This document shows, piece after piece, positions 1 to 6,040 of a stretch of DNA of 6,438 nucleotides. A program made the translations under genes and the position numbers. Each line of letters starts with the position of its first letter. Position 1 is the stretch's first letter. This DNA is from CAIRDP01 sp037141915 (GTDB lineage: Bacteria > Bacteroidota > Bacteroidia > Bacteroidales > FEN-979). Below the pieces are notes generated by a model. It ran no database searches. It was not told where the DNA came from and saw only the letters and a list, made by a program, of their open reading frames with translations. The stretch lies in NCBI GenBank assembly GCA_037141915.1, contig JBAXBP010000199.1:1-6438 (forward strand). Direction: 5' to 3'.

Positions 1-855
1 GTTCTTGCCAAGCAGGTGCCCGATACAAGGAATGTTGGCAAGGATGCCATGAAAGCAGATGGCACTGTCAACAGGGCAGCCCTGCCTGCCATTTTCAACC
101 CCGAAGATCTCCATGCGCTGGAGCAGGCACTGAGTATCAAAGATAAGATTCCCTATGCAGAAGTGATCCTGCTTACCATGGGCCCCACCCGTGCAGCCGA
201 GATCATCCGCGAAGCTATGTACCGTGGCGCCGATCATGGCTTTTTGATCACCGATCGCAAGTTTGCGGGATCGGACACCCTGGCTACTTCATATGCTTTA
301 TCACTTGCAGTGAAGAAATTAGCCACTTACCACCTGGTTATTTCGGGTCGCCAGGCTATCGATGGCGACACCGCCCAGGTTGGCCCTCAAACAGCCGAGA
401 AACTTGGTATACCCCAGATAACGTATGCGGAGGAGATCCTTTCGCTCGATGCCAAGAAAATCATCGTCAAGAGAAGGCTTGAAAGGGGAGTGGAAGTAGT
501 GAACTCGACCCTGCCGGCTCTCATCACGGTGCACAGTTCAGCACCTCCCTGCCGCCAGCGTATCGGCAAGCTGCTGATGAAATACAAGCACGCCCGCACT
601 GTGACAGAACTGCAGAATGAAACCAAGGACTACACTGAACTATACAACGAACGACCCTACCTTCTTATTGAGGAATGGTCGGCCGAAGATCTGAAAGCAG
701 ATGCCCAAAATCTTGGCCTATCGGGCTCACCGACAAAGGTGAAGAAAATCGAAAATGTGGTATTTCAGCACAAGGACTCGAAAATCCTCAGTAATTCCGA
801 CAAGGATATCGAAAAACTAATGCAAACCCTCATCAGCAGTCACATCATAGGGTAG
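1..855 (+). CDS. etfB: Electron transfer flavoprotein, beta subunit (5'-truncated by window edge)
   Basis: EtfB pairs with EtfA to form a soluble cytoplasmic flavoprotein that carries electrons between acyl-CoA dehydrogenases and other redox partners. The frame is open from base 1 (visible start VLAKQVPDTRNVG), which is the usual EtfB beginning minus a few residues, so the true start lies just upstream. The GTG at 16 is an internal valine codon. 284 residues are visible. Visible residues 121-129 read DGDTAQVGP, the nucleotide-binding loop, followed by a Q-T-A-E-K-L-G-I-P stretch. The stretch from about 156 (VKRRLERGVE) to LPALITV fits the ETF-beta family signature with one mismatch (R where G/D/E is expected). 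A GLSGSPTKV segment near visible 239-247 is typical of the longer clostridial and Bacteroidetes EtfB proteins; human EtfB is about 255 residues. It is followed after 32 bases by etfA, so the two are almost certainly co-transcribed. The family call is very secure; whether the beta site holds AMP or a second FAD is open. Confidence 0.95.
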   Translation, partial: VLAKQVPDTRNVGKDAMKADGTVNRAALPAIFNPEDLHALEQALSIKDKIPYAEVILLTMGPTRAAEIIREAMYRGADHGFLITDRKFAGSDTLATSYALSLAVKKLATYHLVISGRQAIDGDTAQVGPQTAEKLGIPQITYAEEILSLDAKKIIVKRRLERGVEVVNSTLPALITVHSSAPPCRQRIGKLLMKYKHARTVTELQNETKDYTELYNERPYLLIEEWSAEDLKADAQNLGLSGSPTKVKKIENVVFQHKDSKILSNSDKDIEKLMQTLISSHIIG

Positions 856-887
856 TAAAACAGGTTAAAACAAAAAATCAGGATACT

Positions 888-1910
888 GTGAACAATATAT
901 TTGTTTATTGCGAAGTAACCGAAGAACGGTCGATTGCCGATGTAAGCCTTGAGCTGCTGTCGAAAGGCAGAAAACTTGCCGACGATCTGAAAGTTAAACT
1001 TGAAGCCGTTGTAATGGGGCACAAGGTCACAAAACTTGAAGCCCTGCTATACCCGTTTGGCGTGGATGTGATCCATTATGCGGACGATGAAAAATTGTTT
1101 CCGTATACCACACTTCCACACACAGCCGTCATTATTGAACTCTTCAAAAAAGAACAGCCCGGGATAGTGCTTTTCGGTGCGACCAGCATTGGCCGCGACC
1201 TTGCTCCGCGTGTGGCATCGGCACTCAGATGCGGACTGACAGCCGACTGTACCAGCCTGGAAATCGGCGACCATTTCGATAACAAAACCCAGACCGAATA
1301 CAAGAACCTGCTTTACCAGATCAGGCCTGCATTCGGAGGAAACATTATTGCTACCATCATCAACCCGGAAACACGGCCTCAGATGGCAACCGTTCGCGAG
1401 GGTGTGATGAAAAAGGAAGTGTACTCTGTGAAATACAAGGGGAAGCTTAATAAAATAGATGCAAAGAGTATTCTCAAGGACGACGACTTTGCCGTCACCA
1501 TCATCGAGCGTCACCTTGAGAAGAGCAAGATCGACATTAAAAATGCACAGGTGGTTATAGCAGGTGGTTATGGGGTAGGATCGAAGGAGAATTTTCAGCT
1601 GCTTTTCGACCTTGCCGATGTCCTGGGTGCACAGGTAGGCGCTTCACGTGCTGCCGTGGATGCCGGGTTCGTGGAACACGAGCGCCAGGTAGGGCAGACG
1701 GGAGTCACAGTGAGGCCAAAACTATACATTGCCTGCGGCATCTCAGGAGCTGTTCAACATCGCGCAGGTATGGACCAGTCGGCCCAGATCATATCGATTA
1801 ATACCGATATCAATGCTCCGATCAGTCACATCGCCGATTACACTATCACAGGTAACGTGGCCGATGTAATTCCCAGGATGATCAAGTATTACAAGAAAAA
1901 CTCGAAGTAA
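888..1910 (+). CDS. etfA: Electron transfer flavoprotein, alpha subunit
   Basis: EtfA holds the FAD that exchanges electrons with the partner dehydrogenase and forms a heterodimer with EtfB. The 340-residue length is normal for the family. The N-terminal half is the Rossmann-like domain (start MNNIFVYCEV, with LFGATSIGRDLAPRVA at about 95-110). The C-terminal FAD domain is clear: GGYGVGSKENF at 226-236, GASRAAVDAGF at 251-261 with the conserved arginine R254 expected over the flavin, QVGQTG at 267-272, and the ETF-alpha signature at 279-305 (L-Y-I-A-C-G-I-S-G-A-V-Q-H, ending S-I-N), where S replaces the usual A in one position. The start is GTG. No in-frame ATG or GTG lies in the 32-base gap after etfB, and the next residues match the usual EtfA beginning. 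The only SD-like stretch (AGGA at 880-883) is very close to the start, in line with weak SD use in Bacteroidetes. The gene is followed after 8 bases by the dehydrogenase. Confidence 0.96.
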   Translation: MNNIFVYCEVTEERSIADVSLELLSKGRKLADDLKVKLEAVVMGHKVTKLEALLYPFGVDVIHYADDEKLFPYTTLPHTAVIIELFKKEQPGIVLFGATSIGRDLAPRVASALRCGLTADCTSLEIGDHFDNKTQTEYKNLLYQIRPAFGGNIIATIINPETRPQMATVREGVMKKEVYSVKYKGKLNKIDAKSILKDDDFAVTIIERHLEKSKIDIKNAQVVIAGGYGVGSKENFQLLFDLADVLGAQVGASRAAVDAGFVEHERQVGQTGVTVRPKLYIACGISGAVQHRAGMDQSAQIISINTDINAPISHIADYTITGNVADVIPRMIKYYKKNSK

Positions 1911-1918
1911 AAACCCTC

Positions 1919-3622
1919 ATGGAAAATTTCTATACCGACAATCCCCATCTTAAATTTCACCTCACCCATCCCCTGATGGCCAGGATAGTGAAACTGAAGG
2001 AGTCTGATTATACTGAGAAAGACAAATTCGATTCGGCCCCTCTCGATTACGAAGATGCGATCGACAGCTACGACAAAATAATGGAGATCATAGGCGAAAT
2101 CAGTGGTGAGATCATTGCCCCGAATGCCGAATCCGTCGACAAGGAGGGCCCGCAGCTGGTAAACAACGAGGTGAAATATGCTCGCGGTACACGGCAGAAC
2201 CACGACGCATTAGTAAAGGCTGGCCTGGTGGGATTTTCGCTTCCCCGCGAATACGATGGGCTGAATATGCCACATGTTCCTTATGTTATGTCGGGTGAAA
2301 TCATTTCCCGTGCCGATGCAGGTTTTGCGAATATATGGGGACTGCAGGACTGTGCAGAGACCATCCTGGAGTTTGCATCCGATGAGATGAAGACCGAATT
2401 CCTTCCCCGTTTCAACAAAGGTGACACAGCTGCCATGGATCTGACCGAACCCGATGCAGGTTCCGACCTCCAGGCTGTACAGCTGAAAGCCACCTACGAC
2501 AACCACAAACATTGCTGGCTGCTCGACGGCGTAAAACGTTTTATTACCAACGGGGATGCCGACATTTCGCTGGTCCTTGCCCGCTCGGAAGAAGGAACCA
2601 CCGATGCACGCGGGCTTTCGCTGTTCGTTTATGACCGCAAGGATAAAGCAGTAACGGTAAGGCGCATCGAAAACAAGCTTGGGATCAAAGGATCTCCAAC
2701 CTGCGAACTGGTATTCTGCCATGCACCTGCAAAACTCATAGGAGACACCAAGCTCGGGCTTATTAAGTATGTCATGTCGCTGATGAACTCAGCCCGCCTC
2801 GGTGTTGGTTCGCAGTCGGTCGGCCTTGCCGAGGCCGCTTACCGCCAAGCGTACAAATATGCAACAGAGCGCGAGCAGTTTGGAAAATCTATCATCAAGT
2901 ACCCGGCCGTTTATGAGATGCTTACCAATATGAAGGTAAAGATCGACGGGATGCGCTCCCTTTTATACGAAACGGCACGTTACGTAGACCTGTACAAAGG
3001 CTTCAATATTGCTTTCAGGGAACGCAAACCCGAAGCTGAGGAACGCCAGGAAGCCAAGCACTACCAGAAACTTGCCGACATGTTCACGCCTCTCCTGAAA
3101 CTTTATACCAGTGAGGCTTGCAACCAGATTGCCTACGATGCCATACAGATTTTCGGCGGTACAGGCTACATGAAAGACTTCCCGATCGAAAGGATTTACC
3201 GCGATGCACGTATCACTACGATTTATGAAGGCACTTCACAGCTGCAGGTAGTAGCTGCAATCCGTTATGTTGGAAATGGAGGTTACCTTTCTGTAATGCG
3301 CGAAAGGGCAGGGCTCACGGTGAAACGCGAACTGGAATACCTTAAAAAATCGCTTGAAAAAATGACCGAACAGTTCGCCAGGACCATCGAGAAAGTCAAC
3401 GAATACGGAGATAACGAATACTCCGATTTCCACGCACGCAGGCTGGTCGAGATGGCTGCAAATATCCTCATCGGATACCTTTTGCTGTACGACGCAAACC
3501 GCAGCGATGAATATACCATGAGTGCTGATATTTTCATCCGCAAAGCCCGCGCCGAGAATGTCGCCACGGTTAGTTTTATCAACAGCTGCCACCCGAAAGA
3601 AGTTAACGACTACAAACTCTAG
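1919..3622 (+). CDS. Long-form acyl-CoA dehydrogenase with C-terminal helical extension
   Basis: This FAD-dependent enzyme introduces (or, in reverse, removes) an alpha-beta double bond in an acyl-CoA and passes electrons to EtfAB. Domains in order: an N-terminal helical domain (about 45-165), the beta domain with TEPDAGSD at 176-183 and the flavin-contact segment FITNGDAD at 208-215, and a C-terminal helical domain starting near MNSARLGVGSQS (289-300). REQFGKSI lies at 318-325. The second family signature is matched in full at 410-429 (Q-I-F-G-G-T-G-Y through R-I-Y-R-D). YEGTSQLQ at 436-443 places the likely catalytic base at E437, the position of MCAD E376. At 567 residues it is far longer than short- or medium-chain enzymes (about 380). 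The extra length is a charged insertion near 360-385 and about 115 helical residues after 450, like the DmdC-type long dehydrogenases. Substrate cannot be told from sequence. The ATG fits the usual N-terminus (ENFYTDNPHLKFHL), has no clear SD, and lies 8 bases after etfA, so it is the third gene of the etf operon. Confidence 0.93.
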   Translation: MENFYTDNPHLKFHLTHPLMARIVKLKESDYTEKDKFDSAPLDYEDAIDSYDKIMEIIGEISGEIIAPNAESVDKEGPQLVNNEVKYARGTRQNHDALVKAGLVGFSLPREYDGLNMPHVPYVMSGEIISRADAGFANIWGLQDCAETILEFASDEMKTEFLPRFNKGDTAAMDLTEPDAGSDLQAVQLKATYDNHKHCWLLDGVKRFITNGDADISLVLARSEEGTTDARGLSLFVYDRKDKAVTVRRIENKLGIKGSPTCELVFCHAPAKLIGDTKLGLIKYVMSLMNSARLGVGSQSVGLAEAAYRQAYKYATEREQFGKSIIKYPAVYEMLTNMKVKIDGMRSLLYETARYVDLYKGFNIAFRERKPEAEERQEAKHYQKLADMFTPLLKLYTSEACNQIAYDAIQIFGGTGYMKDFPIERIYRDARITTIYEGTSQLQVVAAIRYVGNGGYLSVMRERAGLTVKRELEYLKKSLEKMTEQFARTIEKVNEYGDNEYSDFHARRLVEMAANILIGYLLLYDANRSDEYTMSADIFIRKARAENVATVSFINSCHPKEVNDYKL

Positions 3623-3631
3623 CGAATGCTA

Positions 3632-3650
3632 CATCGGTTACTTTCCGATG
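3632..3650. terminator. Small hairpin between convergent dehydrogenase and mnmE genes (possible weak terminator)
   Basis: CATCGG (3632-3637) and CCGATG (3645-3650) form a perfect 6-bp inverted repeat around a 7-base loop. Two further outer pairs are possible past an A/C mismatch. It begins 9 bases after the dehydrogenase stop, and the mnmE stop codon (TAA on the - strand, 3638-3640) lies in its loop. No T-run follows on either strand, so intrinsic termination would be weak. It is the only structure I see in the 15-base convergent gap; chance is a real alternative. Confidence 0.3.
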
Positions 3651-5035
3651 CAGAACCTTGAGAAAATATTACCCAGGATGTCATCGGTTGTTATCTCACC
3701 GCTGATCTCCCCGAGGTGGTATAATGCGTTGCGGATATTACTCGAAAGAAGATCGGCGGGTATGTTGGTGGCCAGGCCTTTTTCAACTTCAACTAAAGCT
3801 TTAAGTGAACCGTTTAAAGCTTCATAATGTCTTGTATTTGAAATAATCAATCCGTCATTTATTCCGCTTGAGCTGACCTTGCTTACTAGGCTCTCGGCGA
3901 TCTCGTGGATATTCTCATGGCGTTTGGCCGAAACAAAGATTGTTTCCTGGTTGACAAACGAGGTATATCCCTTCGGCAGCTTTTTAACTTTATCGATTTT
4001 ATTGCCGATCAGGATCAGGTGCCTCGAAGGGTTGTCTGCAATATCCCTGAATTCTTCAATGGCCTCAGCAACATCTTTATAAGATTCGCGGGTGGCATCA
4101 AAAATGTAAAGGACAATGCTGGCTTCATTGATCTTCTGCCAGGTTCTTTCAATTCCCATGGACTCTATCTCACTTTCGGATGCCCTTAGGCCAGCGGTGT
4201 CAATAAATCTGAAACTGAATCCTCCTATTACTATGGTATCTTCAATAGAATCCCTGGTTGTACCTGGAATGTCTGAAACAATTGCTTTTTCTTCATTCAA
4301 AATCGCGTTCAGCAAGGTTGATTTACCTGCATTGGGCTTTCCTATGATGGCTACAGGGATGCCTTTCTTTATTACGTTTCCCAGGCTGAACGATCCTGCC
4401 AGGGCTGAGATCTCGTGTTTAAGTGTTTTAACCAGTTTGATGAGCCGGCTCCTGTCGGCAAATTCAACATCCTCTTCGCTGAAATCCAGTTCAAGTTCCA
4501 GCAGGGAAACAAATTCGATAAGCTGGTCCCTGAGCATCTTCAGCTTTTTCGAAAATCCGCCTCTTAGCTGGGTGAAAGCAAGTTCATGCGACATTTTTGA
4601 ATGGGCGGCTATGACATCGGCCACACCTTCGGCCTGTGTAAGATCAAGTTTGCTATTCAAAAAAGCCCTCAGGGTGAATTCCCCGGGACCCGCCATCCGC
4701 AGTCCATTCTCAATAAAAACTTCCATGATCTTTCTCTGAAGGTAGTCGGAACCATGGATGGAAATTTCGGCAACATCCTCGCCTGTATAGGAATTTGGTG
4801 CCCTGAATATGCTCACCAGCACATCATCCAACGGGCCCTCGCCGGTAACGATGCTTCCATGGTGAATGGTATGGGAGGCTGCTTTCTTTAGTGAAATGTT
4901 TTTATTTGCCGGCTTGAAGATCCGTTCAAGTGTTTTGAATGTAAGGGGCCCTGAAATCCTTGCTACTGCTATAGCTCCGATGCCCGGGGCGGTTGAAATT
5001 GCACAGATCGTATCGCTGAAGTTCATTTGGGCCAT
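3638..5035 (-). CDS. mnmE: tRNA modification GTPase MnmE (TrmE)
   Basis: MnmE works with MnmG to build the 5-carboxymethylaminomethyl group (or a related one) on wobble U34 of certain tRNAs, using a methylene-folate donor and GTP hydrolysis. Residue numbers below count from a GTG at 5041. The N-terminal folate domain includes DTICAIST (10-17) and PGEFTLRAFLNSKLDL (119-134). The embedded G domain has all expected motifs: P-loop GKPNAGKS (234-241), TTRD (261-264), DTAG (281-284), NKID (347-350) and SAK (371-373). The protein ends in FCIGK, the hallmark C-terminus with the essential cysteine. The length of about 465 residues is normal (E. coli 454). Three starts are possible: GTG at 5041, ATG at 5035 (MAQMNFSD) and ATG at 5026 (MNFSD). 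I chose 5035 as the longer ATG, but homologues usually begin only a few residues before DTICA, so 5026 is also good. There is no SD. It is divergent from sucD and convergent with the dehydrogenase. Confidence 0.97.
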   Translation of the reverse strand: MAQMNFSDTICAISTAPGIGAIAVARISGPLTFKTLERIFKPANKNISLKKAASHTIHHGSIVTGEGPLDDVLVSIFRAPNSYTGEDVAEISIHGSDYLQRKIMEVFIENGLRMAGPGEFTLRAFLNSKLDLTQAEGVADVIAAHSKMSHELAFTQLRGGFSKKLKMLRDQLIEFVSLLELELDFSEEDVEFADRSRLIKLVKTLKHEISALAGSFSLGNVIKKGIPVAIIGKPNAGKSTLLNAILNEEKAIVSDIPGTTRDSIEDTIVIGGFSFRFIDTAGLRASESEIESMGIERTWQKINEASIVLYIFDATRESYKDVAEAIEEFRDIADNPSRHLILIGNKIDKVKKLPKGYTSFVNQETIFVSAKRHENIHEIAESLVSKVSSSGINDGLIISNTRHYEALNGSLKALVEVEKGLATNIPADLLSSNIRNALYHLGEISGEITTDDILGNIFSRFCIGK

Positions 5036-5040
5036 AGGCA

Positions 5041-5048
5041 CAAAAATA
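5041..5048 (-). promoter_or_regulatory. Possible -7 box for mnmE (TATTTTTG)
   Basis: Read on the - strand, this is TATTTTTG, an exact match to the Bacteroidetes -7 consensus TAnnTTTG. No TTTG or TTG stands at the expected distance upstream, so only half of the promoter is visible. It sits 5 bases before the ATG at 5035 and 14 before the ATG at 5026. If it is used, the transcript would be leaderless or nearly so, or translation would begin at 5026. In AT-rich DNA this match could be chance. Confidence 0.35.
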
Positions 5049-5058
5049 TCAAATAAAA

Positions 5059-5089
5059 CTTGCCGGTGTTTTAAAAGAATTTAATTTTG
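5059..5089 (+). promoter_or_regulatory. Bacteroidetes-type promoter for sucD
   Basis: TAATTTTG at 5082-5089 matches the Bacteroidetes -7 consensus TAnnTTTG exactly. CTTG at 5059-5062 supplies the -33 element (TTG, with C in place of the first T of TTTG), with a 19-base spacer, which is the usual distance. Transcription would start around 5094-5097, leaving a leader of roughly 12-15 bases before the sucD ATG. The leader is T-rich and has no Shine-Dalgarno motif, as is common in this phylum. This is the best promoter in the window and suggests that sucD starts its own transcript. Confidence 0.65.
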
Positions 5090-5108
5090 GCATGAAATTT
5101 TTTTCTCC

Positions 5109-5987
5109 ATGAGCATTCTTGTTGATGAGCATTCCAAAGTCCTTGTGCAGGGCTTCACCGGATCAGAAGGGTCCTTTCATGCAGGACAGATGATAGAATA
5201 CGGTACCAATGTGGTTGGTGGTGTCACCCCTGGCAAAGGGGGAACCATGCACCTTAACCGCCCGGTATTCAATACCGTTGCTGATGCAGTAAAGGCAACC
5301 GGAGCCAATGTCTCTGTTATTTTTGTGCCTCCTCCTATGGCTGCCGATGCCATCATCGAGGCTGCAGATTCAGGTATCAAACTGATAGTTTGCATTACCG
5401 AGGGAATTCCTGTCATCGACATGGTTACAGTAAAGGAATACCTCAGGTGCCATGATGTAAGGCTTATTGGACCGAATTGTCCAGGTATCATCACACCTCC
5501 GCATACCAAGATTGGTATCATGCCCGGTTTTATCCATCAAAAGGGCTGTATTGGGATCGTTTCCCGGTCAGGGACTCTTTCGTACGAAGCAGTAGACCAG
5601 ATCACCAAGGCAGGCCTCGGGCAGACTACGATGATTGGGGTGGGAGGGGATCCAATCCCCGGAACCACCATTAAGGAAGCTGTTCAGATGTTCATGGCCG
5701 ACGAAGAAACAAAGGGTATCATCCTGATCGGGGAGATCGGCGGAAATATGGAAACCGATGCTGCTTACTGGATCAAAGAGAACGGAACAAAGCCGGTGGT
5801 CAGTTTTATAGCAGGCGCCACCGCACCCAAAGGCCGCACTATGGGCCATGCAGGCGCCATTGTCGGAGGTAAAGCCGATACAGCGGAAGCCAAAAAGGAA
5901 ATCCTCAGGGAATGCGGAATCTATGTGGTTGATTCACCCGCTGACCTGGGTAAGGCTATGCTTACTGCCCTGAACCGCAAATCGTGA
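5109..5987 (+). CDS. sucD: Succinyl-CoA synthetase (ADP/GDP-forming), alpha subunit
   Basis: SucD with SucC interconverts succinyl-CoA and succinate, coupled to ATP or GTP, in the TCA cycle or the succinate/propionate branch of cytoplasmic metabolism. The 292-residue length is normal (E. coli 288-289). The N-terminal CoA-binding domain has QGFTGSEGSFHAGQ (14-27) and GGVTPGKGGTMHL (37-49). The first ligase signature is S152-R-S-G-T-L-S-Y-E160 with GVGGD at 177-181. The active-site signature runs from G236 to G249, with GRTMGHAG placing the phosphorylated histidine at H247. All key residues are present, so it looks active. The ATG at 5109 gives the standard N-terminus (MSILVDEHSKVLVQGFTG) and lies about 20 bases after a good promoter. 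The partner gene sucC is not in this window; the next gene downstream is on the other strand, so sucD appears to be transcribed alone. Confidence 0.96.
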   Translation: MSILVDEHSKVLVQGFTGSEGSFHAGQMIEYGTNVVGGVTPGKGGTMHLNRPVFNTVADAVKATGANVSVIFVPPPMAADAIIEAADSGIKLIVCITEGIPVIDMVTVKEYLRCHDVRLIGPNCPGIITPPHTKIGIMPGFIHQKGCIGIVSRSGTLSYEAVDQITKAGLGQTTMIGVGGDPIPGTTIKEAVQMFMADEETKGIILIGEIGGNMETDAAYWIKENGTKPVVSFIAGATAPKGRTMGHAGAIVGGKADTAEAKKEILRECGIYVVDSPADLGKAMLTALNRKS

Positions 5988-5993
5988 CTCGCG

Positions 5994-6040
5994 AACCGTA
6001 ACCCGGATCAAGGACTCCGAATTACAGATCACGGTTTTTT
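5994..6040 (+). terminator. Possible intrinsic terminator of sucD
   Basis: Seven bases after the sucD stop begins a set of nested inverted repeats: AACCGT (5994-5999) with ACGGTT (6031-6036). Inside these are GTAA (5998-6001) with TTAC (6022-6025) and CGGA (6004-6007) with TCCG (6016-6019). The outer and GTAA stems share two bases, so they are partly alternative. A run of six T (6035-6040) follows the last arm on the + strand, as expected for a terminator reading out of sucD. The stems are short and interrupted, so folding energy is uncertain. The 3' arm overlaps the end of the convergent gene. Confidence 0.4.

Noticed and set aside
16..18. GTG as the start codon of etfB
   Set aside because: The frame continues upstream to base 1 with VLAKQ, which belongs to the conserved EtfB N-terminus, so the GTG is an internal valine.
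856..887. Possible promoter or terminator in the etfB-etfA gap
   Set aside because: The 32 bases are A-rich but contain neither a TAnnTTTG box nor a stable inverted repeat; the genes are best read as one operon.
1047..1514. A 155-codon open frame on the - strand, opposite etfA
   Set aside because: It is antisense to the well-supported EtfA, with a cysteine- and valine-rich translation and no motifs; a shadow frame.
2210..2722. A 170-codon open frame on the - strand, opposite the acyl-CoA dehydrogenase
   Set aside because: It lies inside the coding region of a convincing dehydrogenase, and the translation shows no domain-like pattern.
3522..3827. A + strand frame bridging the dehydrogenase end and mnmE end
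   Set aside because: It overlaps the C-termini of two genuine genes in other frames and shows no plausible protein features.
4116..4739. A 207-codon open frame on the + strand, opposite mnmE
   Set aside because: It is fully antisense to a complete MnmE with all motifs, and its serine- and leucine-rich translation has no recognisable family features. It is a codon-bias shadow.
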